A stretch of 64,000 bases of DNA from Spiroplasma sp. SV19. GTDB lineage: Bacteria; Bacillota_I; Bacilli_A; Mycoplasmatales; Mycoplasmataceae. Positions 9,683 to 22,643 of the stretch are shown here, piece after piece. The position numbers and the translations under genes were made by a program. The stretch spans positions 930,001-994,000 of the forward strand of contig NZ_CP045455.1 in assembly GCF_030060925.1 (NCBI RefSeq), written 5' to 3'. The notes under the pieces are model-generated. The model saw only the letters and a program-made list of their open reading frames with translations, ran no database searches and was not told the origin of the DNA. How positions within the stretch are numbered: the stretch's first letter is position 1; each line of letters starts with the position of its first letter.

Positions 9683-11536
9683 TTATTTATGTTGTTTCTT
9701 TAGTTTCTTTTCTGTTTGCTTTGCTAATAATTGGACAGATACTTCTGTTTTTATTAAAATTTGTTCTTCTGGTGTTAAATATGTTAACGTACTAATAGTT
9801 TTCCCATAATCTTTAATATGATCAATATTATTCATTGCCTGATAAATTACTTTTATTTTAATTGTTCCATATTTTATTTTTAAGAAACGATAGTAGGTTC
9901 CTACTAATCCAATTATAACAAAAACAATAACCCAAATAAATAAAATACCCATATTTTTGACAATTTCAGTTTGATACTGACCAATACCAATACTTGTTGG
10001 GGAAGATAACCCATATATTATTGTTCCAATATTATGTAAACCATAACGGAATGGTGATATATATGATAAAACATCAAAAAATTTATTTTGCATAAAGGAT
10101 GGGAAGGTTCCTCAACCAGCTGACAAATTAATGATTAGATAAATAACAGCAATAAAACGACCGAGCATTTCATCTGGAATTGCTAACCAAATCGAACAAA
10201 TAATAATATTGAAAAGTGATCCTAAAAAGAGCATTCATAACCATAATAAAGCATAAGCAGGGCCAATTTGACCGAAACCTAAAATTAATAATGAAAGCAT
10301 CATCACCGTGACTTGAATTCAGGATGTACATAACATTAGTAATAATTTACTAAAATAATGTTGATAAGATAATGTGTATTTGGTTCTACCCTTACGATCA
10401 TAAACAAATGTTTGTGTTAACGCTCCAACTCAAACACCAATTAACATAAATAATTCGCCTAAACCAATCCCATATTTATTATATTGATAGCCTTGCACTT
10501 TATAGGGAATATCAATAATACTTCCAACATCTTTCAAATGTTTCCCTAATTCATCACTATTGGTAAAATATTGATCTTTACTAACAACATTTTCTGATCC
10601 AAAAATAAATTGCACTATGGGTCCTTTTACTAATCCAAACACTTTTAATAACGAAATAATAATTTTTCCCTGCGCTGAAGTCAATTCACCCTGATTAACT
10701 AAATTATTTGTTTCATTAATTAAATTATCTGTCTTAATACTTTGAACATAATCATTATAAGTCGTACGATTTACTGTCCCATCCGGATTAGATAAAATAG
10801 TATACAACATTGGCAAAATTAATTGCGGTACCGCTTCTCGAACAAAACTTTCTCGTAAATTAGTGAAGGTTGTAGCAAAATAACCAATTAAAAAATTTTG
10901 TTTATAGGTCGCTCACAAATTAATCGGATTATTGCCCATTCACCTAACATCTGTTAAAAATTGATCATGGTCAAATACTGGATTAGCAATGTTTTTTAAA
11001 ATATTAATTAAGTGGACGGAATAATTTTCAGGAATTCGCAATTGAACTCAATATTTGTCAATTGGATTAAAATTAGTATCTTTATTTTTTAAATAATCTA
11101 ATTTCAATGTAATAGTACTAACATTAATTTTAACATTATTATGTTCTTTATCATAATAACTTGGACCAGTAACAGCATTATCACTAACACTTGTAAAACG
11201 AGCAATTTTACCTTGTTTAGCTGCAGCAACACAACTTGCTTCATCAGTTGCATTAACATACTGAATATCTGTTCCATTTGCAATTGATTGATCATCAACA
11301 CTTTTAGGTTTATAAACTACACATAAGTTTGCATCACGATTAACAATTGCCATTGGAATTTGATCTGTTTTAAGAAATGGATTTCAAAAAGCCCAAACAC
11401 AAAAGAAACCATATAAAAATGGCACAATACAAATTGCAACAAATTTTATAATTCGTTTCTTATTTTTAACTGTTTGCTCCTGCCATTCTTTTTTAAAGAT
11501 TTTTTTAAAAGTTGGCAATTTATCTTTGTTATCCAT
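9683..11536 (-). CDS. YhgE/Pip-type membrane protein, copy 1
   Basis: 617 residues. One N-terminal membrane segment (FVAICIVPFLYGFFCVWAF) is followed by PMAIVNRD, the hallmark of YhgE/Pip and ABC-2-permease-like proteins. A large extracytoplasmic domain follows (about residues 50-340), then five or six C-terminal membrane spans with the motifs GLGELFMLIGVW and AGWGTFPSFMQ. The C-terminus is basic. Relatives serve as phage-infection proteins or in export of proteins or small molecules; the function here is unknown. It starts at ATG after AAGGAGGAAAG and lies 21 bases after its paralogue, so the two probably form an operon. No ATPase partner is adjacent. Confidence 0.75.
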
Positions 11537-11557
11537 AACTTTCCTCCTTAACAATAA

Positions 11558-13591
11558 TTATATTATGCTATCACGGTCCTCTTCTTCTGAATCAATCAAA
11601 TAACCTTTTGCTTTAATTTTTTTAATTTTATATAAATATTTTGGATTTCTTGTCTTATCAAATTTTGCTTCCATCCGCTTTATCTTCTTATTCTTTTGTT
11701 CTTCAAATGTTTCATGATGATTAATTAAAACTTGTTCTTTTACTATTTCAACTTCTTGCTCACTTAAACCATTTAAAGTACGATAAACATTTTTATTAAT
11801 ACTAATATTATTTTTTACAAACACATTTTTTAATACTTTTATGTCAAAAGTTCCATATTGTTCTTTTTGTCGTCATAAATAAGTTAAACTTAAACTAATT
11901 ATTACTAGAATTGGGATCCAAATTAATAATATCCCCATATTTTGCAAGATTTCAGTTTGATATTGTATTAACGAACCTTCTCCCGTACCAATTCCATAAA
12001 TAATATTTCCCATACCATGGATGGCATATTTGAAAGGAGTCAAAACGGAAACAACATTAAAAAAGCCTGCTTGCATAAATGATGGGAAGGTTCCTCAACC
12101 AGACGTTAAATTCAAAATTAAATAAATAACAATCAAATACTTTCCAACATCACCATCAGCCGGGGCAAATCAAATGGCATGTTCAATAATGGTAAAAATA
12201 AGACTGCATAGCAATAGTCAAAGATATAATAAAGCAAAACTAGTCCCCAGTTTACTATATCCTAATAGTGCTAATGAAATCGCTAAAATTGTTGTTTGAA
12301 TTATTGTTGTAATTAACATTAATAATAATTTTGAAAAATAATGTTGATACCATTTGGCTCGTTTTATCCGACAAGTACGGTCAAAAATAAACGTTTGCAT
12401 TAACACACCAACTCACATCGCAATTGCAATAAAAAATTCTCCCAAACCAATGCCATATTCACCATATTGATAACCTTGAATATGAACTGGAATTTGAAAA
12501 ATTGATGAATTTAAACTTGTTCAATCACGAATTACTTGTTGTGCTTTTTCACTATATTGGGTTCAAGTAACATGCGCATCTAAATCAGGAAAAATCTCAC
12601 GGACAAAATCATCAAGAAATTGTTTCCCAGTTGTTTCAATTAATTCCAAAACTTTTTTAGTAATATCATAATATTGTGGATAATTATCTTGAACATAATT
12701 TAAAACTGCTCTCCCAATTGGGGTATTTGGACCAATTAATAGTAAAATATTTTCTAAATAATTACTAAAATCACGTCCTGTTAAATAATGCACATTAGTT
12801 GTTTCATCTCATTTTGCAAAAGCTCAGAACATTGAAGTGCCTAAAACCTCTGGTAAAGTTGAATGGACCAACGCTGTTTTAATTTGTGTAAAAGTATATA
12901 AAACTTGGCCAGCTAAAAAGTTTTGTTTATATGTTGATCAAAACTGTGGCATATTATTAATCAAAAAATCTAAACTTTTGACAACTTCTGTTGGACTATG
13001 GTTGCCAACTGCTCGCATTAATTTAAAAATATTTTCCGTGAATCCACGACTAACTTGCAATTGAGCTCAATATTTGTCAGCTGGTTTAAAGTTAGTTTCA
13101 TCTCCTTGTAAATAGTTTAATTTAATTGTCATTCCATTTTGTTCTAATTCTAATGATTTTGCATCGGCATTATAAAATTTATTATTAGTTACTGATAAAT
13201 TAACCATACTATCAAAGCGATATTGTAGTTTATAAATATTTTTATCAATATTCGGATTATTATTAAATCATTCTTTACTTTTTTCTTGACAAGTTGAAGC
13301 ATTATTAACATGCAAATATTCCACAAATGGTGATGTTAACAAATTATTTTCATCAGTACCAGTTTTTTTAACGGCATAAGCCACACAAGGAGGATTATCA
13401 TTATCAACAATTGCCATTGGAATACTGCCAATTTTAGTTAATGGATTTCAAAAAGCTCATGAACAAATAAAACCATACAAAAAAGGTACAAAACAAATTA
13501 AGATAAACTTAATTATTTGTAGCCGACTCTTCCCTATTTTTTCTTTTGCTTCTGTTTTAAAAACATTACTAAATTTTGGATTCTCTAACAT
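11558..13591 (-). CDS. YhgE/Pip-type membrane protein, copy 2
   Basis: 677 residues, a tandem paralogue of the downstream gene. The architecture is the same: the N-terminal span FILICFVPFLYGFICSWAFW, then PMAIVDND, a long outer domain with DKYWAQLQ also found in the sister (DKYWVQLR), and C-terminal spans with GLGEFFIAIAMW and SGWGTFPSFMQ. It differs by a longer cytoplasmic tail (about 100 residues) rich in Lys and Glu. The outer domains are much more diverged than the membrane parts. The ribosome site AAGGGATGA precedes ATG. Function unknown; transport or surface-complex assembly is possible. Confidence 0.75.
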
Positions 13592-13651
13592 AATGTCATC
13601 CCTTAACTTTTTTACTGTTCTTTACATCATTTTAATTCTACACGAAAAAAG

Positions 13652-13681
13652 AAAAAATACTTATTTTTATAAGTATTTTTT
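13652..13681. terminator. Bidirectional-looking terminator after rpsR
   Basis: Thirteen-base-pair perfect stem AAAAAATACTTAT / ATAAGTATTTTTT with a four-base loop. On the minus strand it overlaps the rpsR stop and is followed by TCTTTTTTC, so it ends the rpsF-ssb-rpsR transcript. Confidence 0.85.
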
Positions 13682-13904
13682 AATCAATAACAAATGGTAA
13701 TAAAGCCATTTGACGTGCTCTTTTAATTGCGGTTGCTAACATTCTTTGGTTTTTAGCTGTTGTTCCAGTAACTCTTTTCGGCAAGATTTGGCCATTACCA
13801 GAAATAAATTTTTTTAATAATTCAATATCTTTGTAATCAATATATGTTATTTTATTTTTTGTAAAATAACATTGTTTTTTAAAACGTTTAAATTTTGGAT
13901 TCAT
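13680..13904 (-). CDS. rpsR: 30S ribosomal protein S18
   Basis: 74 residues with the S18 core: [20 protein letters not shown], then [30 protein letters not shown]. It binds the platform of the small subunit next to S6. It is the last gene of the rpsF-ssb-rpsR operon, an order conserved across Firmicutes and mollicutes, and starts 18 bases after the ssb stop. Confidence 0.97.
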   Translation of the reverse strand: MNPKFKRFKKQCYFTKNKITYIDYKDIELLKKFISGNGQILPKRVTGTTAKNQRMLATAIKRARQMALLPFVID

Positions 13905-13922
13905 TTTTTGTTTCCTTTCTTT

Positions 13923-14372
13923 TTAATCTCACAAAATTGCGTCATCACCATCAAAACTAATACTATCATTGTTATTATTTTCTTGTGACTCTGTTTGATT
14001 GAAAGAAGTCATATTGTTAAAATCATTAGATTCTGGAGCTGGAGTCGCCATATTAGCAATTGTCCCTGCTCCTCTTGAATCTAAAAACGAAACATTGTCT
14101 GCAACTACTTGCATAATTGTTGTCATTTGTCCATTAACATTATCTGTTCTTGTTTGTAAACGGCCATCTAAAGCAATTAATGAACCTTTTTTTAAATAAC
14201 GGGCCATATTTTCTGCTGTCTTATTTCAAACAAAACATGAAATAAATGATGCTTGATCATTAAAATTATTATTTACTGCCAAGGTAAAAGCCACAAAAGG
14301 TTTGTTATTAACAGAATTTTTTAATTCTAAATCACGTGTTATTCTTCCTACTAATGAAACTCGATTTAACAT
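13923..14372 (-). CDS. ssb: Single-stranded DNA-binding protein
   Basis: 149 residues. The N-terminal OB-fold (about 1-105) starts MLNRVSLVGRITRDLELK and includes FISCFVWNKTAENMARYLKKG and the strand GSLIALDGRLQTR. A flexible Asn/Ser-rich linker follows, ending in an acidic tip SFDGDDAILWD, comparable to the acidic SSB tail that recruits repair and replication proteins (canonical D-D-x-P-F). The penultimate tryptophan is UGA-coded, so a standard-code reading would lose the last two residues. It sits in the S6-S18 operon. Confidence 0.96.
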
Positions 14373-14392
14373 AACTCTTTCACTCTCCTCAA

Positions 14393-14476
14393 TTATTCTT
14401 TTGCTTCAACTGGTTTTACTGTTTTAGGTTCGTCACCACCAACACGTTGTTCATTACGTTTATAATAATCTGGTTT
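14393..14476 (-). other. In-frame former C-terminal tail of S6
   Basis: Twenty-seven sense codons directly follow the rpsF TAA in the same frame and end at TAA 14393-14395, just 20 bases before ssb. The composition (Lys, Asp, Glu, Arg; KPVEAKE end) resembles the charged S6 tails of other mollicutes. It is seen in sequence; that it was once translated is an inference. Confidence 0.6.
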
Positions 14477-14842
14477 TTAATTTCCTGGTTTACGGTCACG
14501 GTCTGGCTTATCATTCTTAACTTCTGTTTTTGCATAAACAGTTGATTGAATATATCCTTTTTCTTTTTCAGTATTAATTACTAAAATTCGTAAAACATCT
14601 TGCTCAATGTGACTAATACGAACAAACTCATCAATATTTTCTGAGGTTGTATTAACAATTAATACACCATAATATCCTTTTGTTTTCTTTCTAATAGGAT
14701 ATTCTAAAGGTCTAACCCCTCATTTCCCGTGTTCTTCAATTTTTCCACCATTAGCTTCTAAAATTTTGTGTAGACGACCTTCTAATTCGTCTAAATTAGT
14801 TGCTTCTGGATTTAAGATATACATAATTTCATACTTACGCAC
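14477..14842 (-). CDS. rpsF: 30S ribosomal protein S6, shortened by an in-frame TAA
   Basis: 121 residues with the S6 fold: YEIMYILNPEATNLDELEG, GVRPLEYPIRKKTKGYYGVL, EQDVLRILVI. It starts at GTG after GGAGGAAAATAAA. The stop at 14477-14479 is followed in the same frame by 27 more sense codons (KPDYYKRNEQRVGG...EAKE) and a second TAA at 14393-14395. This looks like a longer ancestral tail cut by a nonsense change, or a base-call error. The S6 core ends before this point, so function should be intact. Confidence 0.93.
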
Positions 14843-14866
14843 TTTATTTTCCTCCTTTTGGTCTAG

Positions 14867-14879
14867 GTCCTATTCGGAC
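14867..14879 (-). promoter_or_regulatory. Leader hairpin of rpsF, possible S6:S18 site
   Basis: The leader contains GTCC-GAATA-GGAC 25-37 bases upstream of the GTG start. Many bacteria carry an S6:S18-binding hairpin with a CCG element at this place for feedback control. The CCG is present here, but the full consensus is not verified. Confidence 0.45.
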
Positions 14880-14923
14880 AAGGAGCTAATAATCATCATT
14901 AAAGCATTATTAACTCGACCTAA

Positions 14924-14952
14924 ATTATACCTTATATTGGCTATAATTGTAA
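14924..14952 (-). promoter_or_regulatory. Promoter of rpsF-ssb-rpsR
   Basis: TTACAA (14947-14952), 17-base spacer, TATAAT (14924-14929), read on the minus strand about 80 bases upstream of rpsF. Close to the sigma-A consensus. Confidence 0.75.
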
Positions 14953-14955
14953 GGT

Positions 14956-15642
14956 TTATTTACCTAAATTTAATAATTTTAAATCCTCTGGATAAGTTAT
15001 TTTAATATTTTGCTTTTCTCCTAGTATTGTATGAATCTTTGTTTTTTTAGCAAATAATTCAACTAAATAACTATCATCATAAATTATTTTGCTATTTTTG
15101 GTACGAAAATATTCTTCATAAACATTATATAATAATGTTGTTGTAAAGACTTGTGGTGTTTGAATTGTAAAATACTCATTCCGATTAATCGTTTCTTCAA
15201 CAAGGTAGTTATTAACCTTTTTAAGTGCTTCTGTTATTGGCAACATTGGAATTAAAACTTCATAATTCTTTTTGCAAAAAGTTTGATTTAATTTATTAAC
15301 AAGATTTAAACTAACAAAACAACGAACACCATCATGAATCATCACCATCTCATTTTTGATCTTATGATTAATTAAACAATGATAAATTGTATCAACTCGT
15401 TCACGACCACCCATTACAAAGTGAAGTCTATGATCTTGATAATTTTTCTTTCCTAAAAAATTTAATATTTTACCGTTAACTCCAACAATAATTTCCGTGC
15501 AAAAAGGATCACTTAAAAATAATGCTAATGTCTTTTCAATAACTGTATTAGTATCATTAATTTTATATAATAATTTATTCTCTTTTTGGTTAAACCGCGA
15601 TGAATTCCCTCCCGCGACAATAATTACAGTATAATTTTTCAT
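14956..15642 (-). CDS. ispD: 2-C-methyl-D-erythritol 4-phosphate cytidylyltransferase
   Basis: Third enzyme of the MEP isoprenoid pathway; joins CTP and methylerythritol phosphate. 228 residues. The CTP-binding N-terminus is VIIVAGGNSSRF with a following Lys-rich loop. Further IspD motifs are MGGRERVDTIYHCL, VMIHDGVRCFVS, TIQTPQVF and DDSYLVE. The start codon directly follows the TAG of the AsnA-like gene upstream. ispE lies about 41 kb away in the same window, supporting a working pathway. Confidence 0.9.
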   Translation of the reverse strand: MKNYTVIIVAGGNSSRFNQKENKLLYKINDTNTVIEKTLALFLSDPFCTEIIVGVNGKILNFLGKKNYQDHRLHFVMGGRERVDTIYHCLINHKIKNEMVMIHDGVRCFVSLNLVNKLNQTFCKKNYEVLIPMLPITEALKKVNNYLVEETINRNEYFTIQTPQVFTTTLLYNVYEEYFRTKNSKIIYDDSYLVELFAKKTKIHTILGEKQNIKITYPEDLKLLNLGK

Positions 15643-16647
15643 CTATAAAATATCAATTCCATTTTTTGCTGCATATTCTAAAAAATCATCACTTCAAACT
15701 GAAGCAATCACTTCACCAATATGTTGTTTCTCTAACAAAAACAAATCTAACTGTGATTTATAAAGACCGAACGATAAGGTTACTGGGAGTTCATCTGTTG
15801 CTACTTTTGCATCATATTCTGTTTTTAATTTAATTGTTTCTTTTGTTATAGCGAGCTGTTCTTTTAAAACATCACGGTTAACACTAGCAGCACAATAACC
15901 AAGACAAATTGCTTTTTCTAAAATAAAATCATAAACAAAAATTTTGGCATATAATTCTCAATTAAAAACATCTTGGGACTCACTAATCTCAATCGTATTA
16001 TTAGTAATAATTTTTTTTAAACCATATAAAATTGTCGCCCCATGTTCTCGGGTATAACGATTTAAACGTTCTTGATGACTTAATAAGCGCATCGCTTTTT
16101 GCAATTCAGAATGGCTTGTTCAATTTAGTTTTTTACCAAATTTTTTATTTAATCGTGGAAATTTTAATAATAAAATATCTTCAACTTCAGTAATAATATT
16201 AATTACTTTATCAATTGTTTCTTGAATTTTTAATAATGTAATTTTTTTCTCATCTAATAATAAATCAAATCCAATTTCACTAAAAGTTACAGCCTGACTA
16301 TTTGATTGTTTAATATCACGGCGAAGAACCATTGCTGTGGTTAAAATTCCTTCATTTTCATCTAATTCATAACGAACAATTGCACTTCTTCGTCATTTAT
16401 TGTGCGATTGTAAAATTTCACCAACTAAATTACTTGGTGAAATATCAAAGTCAATTGGTCGTTCTGTCATTTGAAAGTCATCATTTAATCCTTTTTCCGC
16501 ACTACTAATTAAAGGTGCATCAACTTTTAAAAGATTAAATTGAATAATAAGACGACGAACCAACTCACGTTTCACTAAACTAATTGCTTCTACTGTTTCT
16601 CGTAATGTTAAAATTGAACTATATCCAATTTGGATATCATATGCCAT
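15643..16647 (-). CDS. asnA: AsnA-like aspartate--ammonia ligase homologue with altered catalytic residues
   Basis: 334 residues, aligning by eye along the whole AsnA (class II synthetase-like asparagine synthetase) fold. The N-terminal helix and LIQFNLLKVDAPLISSAEKGLNDD match, as do the middle ENEGILTTAMVLRRD and the C-terminal HIGEVIASVW. Two conserved AsnA regions look changed. The RAPDYDDW stretch is not recognisable, and the motif-3 segment G-x-G-x-S-R reads LSFGLYKSQLDL, with Gln where Arg is expected. It may therefore be a diverged or regulatory relative and not an active ligase. It lies between ispD and lysS. Confidence 0.68.
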
Positions 16648-16655
16648 ATAATCAC

Positions 16656-18158
<1,503 letters not shown>

Positions 18159-18174
18159 TTTAACTCTCCTTTTA

Positions 18175-19164
18175 TTATTTACCAAAACTATTATTATTAT
18201 AATAGTCAATATATTCATTAACAAGCGTTTTTAACTCAAATATTGTATTTATTTGTGTTGCTCGTGTTTTATAACTTGTTGCCTCTGGTTTTCCTTTAAA
18301 ATAAAATGCTAAATTTTTCCGCATTTCACTCGCCGCAACACGTTCTCCTTTTAAATTTAATAATAATTCAGCATGACGGAAAATAATACTTTGTCATTCA
18401 TCTAATGATGGCTGCTCAATTTTTTCCCCCGTATCAAGAAAATGTTGAATTTGCTTAAAAATTCACGGATTTCCTTGCGCACCTCGTGCTAACATAATTG
18501 CATCACAACCTGTCTCATCTAACATTCGTTTAGCATCTTCGCAACTAAAAACATCACCATTACCAATTACAGGAATACTAACACTTTCTTTTACCTTTTT
18601 AATTCAACTTCAATCAGCTTTTCCTGAATAAAATTGATTACGCGTGCGAGCATGTACTGCAATTGCTTTTGCTCCGGCCTGTTCACAATACTTTGCAATT
18701 TCAACACAATTAATATTTTCTTCATCTCAACCAATGCGAATTTTAACAGTTACTGGTTTACTAATATTTTCAACCACCGCTTTAACAACTTCATAAACAC
18801 GACGGGGATGTTTTAGCAAAAATGAACCTGCCTGTGATTTAATTGCAATTTTGGGTGCTGGACAACCCATATTAATATCAATAATATCACAGTCACTATT
18901 TTGATCAACATATTTAGCTGCTTCAACAAATGTTTCAACATCAGTTCCAAAAATTTGCATTGAGATTGGGTGTTCTAATTTATTTACTTTAATCATTTGT
19001 AAAGTTCGTTCATTACGTTGTAAAACTGCTTTATCACTAACCATTTCTGCATAGACTAATCCTGCACCTAATTCATGACAAATAATTCGAAATGCCTCAT
19101 TCGTAATTCCTGCCATTGGTGCTAAAAAAACTTGTCCTTTAATATCAATATTCCCTATTTTCAT
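18175..19164 (-). CDS. dusB: tRNA-dihydrouridine synthase (DusB-like)
   Basis: FMN-dependent reduction of uridines in the tRNA D-loop. 329 residues. The TIM-barrel N-terminus is VFLAPMAGITNEAFR, and the active-site cysteine is Cys101 in DINMGCPAPK. Further motifs are KSQAGSFLLKHP, VTVKIRIGW and AIAVHARTRNQFYSG, then GNGDVFSCEDAKRML and MLARGAQGNPWIF. It starts upstream of lysS in the same direction, which is the common DusB context in low-GC bacteria. Confidence 0.93.
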
Positions 19165-19253
19165 CTCTTTAATTCCTTCTTTAATTAATAGTCATTAGGT
19201 AAATCTTAATAAAAAAATATTATAAATTCAATAAAATAAAGTTATTTTTAATA

Positions 19254-22200
19254 TTAATTAGTAATTTCTGTTACACGTCGTTTTTTAATTGAATTCATTG
19301 CCATAAATCATGATGTTAATAAAATAATAGTAATAATAACTAAAGCAATTAATGGTCCTTTAATATCAATTGGAATATTTAAAACAATTTTAAAGAGCTT
19401 GTAAATTAAAATTCCAAGTCCTTGCCAAATTAGGATTGAAGCAAACCACGCCATAATAAAGGCAACGACAACCCCAATAACATAACTACCCATTACAACA
19501 AAGTTAATCTTGCGATTATTATATCCAATTGCTTTCATTGTTAAAATAATTGGAATTAATTCATCAATAATAACCATTACTACAACTACTAATAAGATTA
19601 AAATAATTAATGCCACTAATAATTCAAACATTAACATTGAACTGTTCATTTTTGTTAACATATCATCAACTGAAGTTCGCAGAATATTTAATGGGAGAAT
19701 ACCAAAATCATTTCTTCCTGATCCCGCTTTTGTACTAATTAAAGTAGCAGTTACGGTTTTAGTATTAATGTTAAGTAATGCATCTCAAATTGATTGATTA
19801 TGTTTCGCAGCAATTGCTAAATTATTCCCAATAAATTTTAAATTTTGAATTGATTTTGCCATGTTTTTTAAATCAATTTTACCCCGATACATTTTTTGCT
19901 GCGAATACAAACCATTGTAAACATTTTTCTCTGGCTGATTTGGATCAATTGTGTTTGCAATAAATAAATTATGCATTACATTGTCATAACTAGTATAAAT
20001 ATCGTCAGTAACAGTATTATTTTTAATAACCCCAACAACTTCAACTTCAACACTAGTTTTATTTGGTGTCTCTGTTTTTACTTTAAAAATATCACCAGTT
20101 TTATAATTAGCATTTCGTGCTAATTTGTAGGAAATTAATCCTTTAATTTTATTTGGCGTATTTGTTGGTTTAAAAATTTCAGCAACTTGTTGTTGGGAAA
20201 TTCCGGTTCAATTTAAGGCATTATCATAATAACCTCCAACATTGCCATTATTATTAAGTCCTTTAATTGTCATCCCTGGTTCATCAAGATTACTATCTAA
20301 AATAACTGGTAATGAATAAAAAGTTGTTTCTTGGTTGGGATTGTATCAAAAATCATTAAAGGTTACAACTGAATTAGCACCATCATCCAGCATAATGGCG
20401 TTTAACATTAAACTCATTAAATTTGGATAAGTATTTGGGTCAAATTTATTTTGAGTAAAAGTATTGTTAACACTCATTACAGTAAAGATTGTTTTTAAAT
20501 CTTTTAGATACAAGTATTGATTATTACCGTTTTGATCTTGAACGTCATAGCTTTGCAGTAAAGCAATATATTGTTGTCCTGCAGTTGGTGAAGTTGGATC
20601 AATTTTAGTAAAAGCCTCATGAAAGTTTGCTGCGGTCTGATTGGTTTTTGTAATATCACTAACATTATGATAAGTTTTAAATTTAAAATCATACTGTTGA
20701 TATTCTTGGTCACTAATAACTAACTGACCATTTTTTTGACCATTACCATTAATTCGTGGAAAATTATTAAATGTTAACGTATGATCTAATTTGCTATTTA
20801 ACATATTAAACATCCCACCAGTAATTGATTTGGCAACATCTGTTGCTCCTAACATTAAAATCAACAATAGTGATGAAAAGAAAAATAAAATAATTGTTAA
20901 AGCAAATTTCCCTTTATTTCGAGAAGTAAAGGCAAGTTGCAAACGCCAGGTAAATGCTTTACCGCGTTTTGACAATGATCGTGATATTATCCCAGCACGT
21001 ACTGTTTTATGACCTTTTGCAACATTATTTACTAATGATAGAATTGGTTCTTTAATATATAAAAAGGTTGTAATATATGAAGCAATTGTAAAGAAGATGG
21101 GAACAATTACAAAGATTATTGTCATAAAACCTCATCCAGCATAAACCTTATCATAACTAATTGTTACCAGTGTTTCAAATTGACCATACATGTAAATTTG
21201 CAATGGAATGGAAAGTAAATATCCTAAAATTAAACCACCCATAATTGTTAATAGTGTTTTAATAGTAAAAATTCAAACCAACTCACTAGTCCGATATCCC
21301 AATGCTTTAAAAATTCCCAATTGTTTTCTTGTTTTGTTCATTTCTTTTTTCATTACAAAACTAATAAAAATAAATGCTAAAATAATCATTCCAATTCCTA
21401 GGATAGTATAAATTGTTGTTGTTACTTTCATTGAACTAATCTTTGAAACTGGTCCTAATGAATCATATGCCGTTAAAACCCCACTACTTGCTAAATAAAC
21501 TGATTTATCGAAATTATTTTTTTGAGCAAAAGCATTTCGCAAAGTAACAAATGATGAATTATTTAAAAAATTAATTTTTTGGTTGATACCAAAATTAAAA
21601 CTTTTTGGTTTATTTTGATTTAATCAAACATTTTGATACATTTTATTTAAGGTATTATCATTAACAAAAACAGCAGCATATTTAATGGGGTCCCCCATCA
21701 TTGAAAAATAATCCGCTTGTGATAAAGTATCTACTTTTGTTCCAAAACCGCTAATAACTGGATTGTTTAATTCGGGAACTAATGTTCCTAAAACGTAAAA
21801 ATTAATTTTATCATTTAAATGATAATTATTGTCCTTTGCAAATTTATCAGTAACAACAATTTTATTGTCCTGGGTTTTATTGTCTCCTTTTAACATAACT
21901 AAGTTATCAATTCATTTTCCTAAAGTGGGATTAATTTTTTTAGTTCCACTCGTAATATAATAATAACCATCTGGTGCAATTGCTGTTGGCGTTGCGTATG
22001 ATTCATAATAAAATTCTAGATCAACTGATAAGGCAAGTTGATTTTGAAAGGTTTCTATAATTTTACTATTAACATAATACGAAGCATCATTATAATAATT
22101 TTTTACTGTGTCTTTAAAAATATCATTAAAAACTTCACTAGCTAATAATGTTTTCCCCCCATAACTAAGGTTAGTTGGTGTTTCTGTTCATCAAAAATAA

Positions 22201-22598
22201 TTGTTTAAAATATTTTTCAAATCTTCTCCCCATGCTAATTGATTTTCAACATTGCCAATTGGATCATTATCTTTATTTTTTAAAGCATCATAACCAACTT
22301 GTGATAGAATTCCTAATTGATTTGGACCTTTAATTGGTGCCAAGTTATAAGCTGTTGACTCAGCAACAAAATAATTATAAGTAAACTCATTTTCAAATTT
22401 ACTTGGTGAACTAATTAAACTATAATTTCAAGTATTTGCTTCTTGATTAATGCTTTTGTTTTTGCCCGATAATTGTAGCGGTGATGCTAAAATCCCAATT
22501 ACTGCTAAAGATAAAATTGTTACAAATAAAATTAAGCCTAATGATTCAACTCATTGTTTAAGATAGGTTCTAATATAACTTTTTAAAACTTTTTTCAT
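19254..22598 (-). CDS. Large FtsX/MacB-type ABC transporter permease
   Basis: 1114 residues. N-terminal span (VESLGLILFVTILSLAVIGIL), a long outer domain to about residue 365, then three spans (SSMKVTTTIYTILGIGMIILAF and following) forming the first FtsX module with the KQLGIFKALGYRTSELVW coupling-helix motif. A second span (ALTIILFFFSSLLLILMLGATD) starts the second half, again with a large outer domain. The C-terminal FtsX module carries ILTMKAIGYNNRKINFVV. Typical of mollicute exporters for lipoproteins or peptides; substrate unknown. The ATPase gene lies upstream on the same strand, separated by a small membrane-protein gene. Confidence 0.83.
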
Positions 22599-22643
22599 CT
22601 TTCTTCCTCTTTTCTTAAATTTTTATTAAAAAATAAGAAAAAA

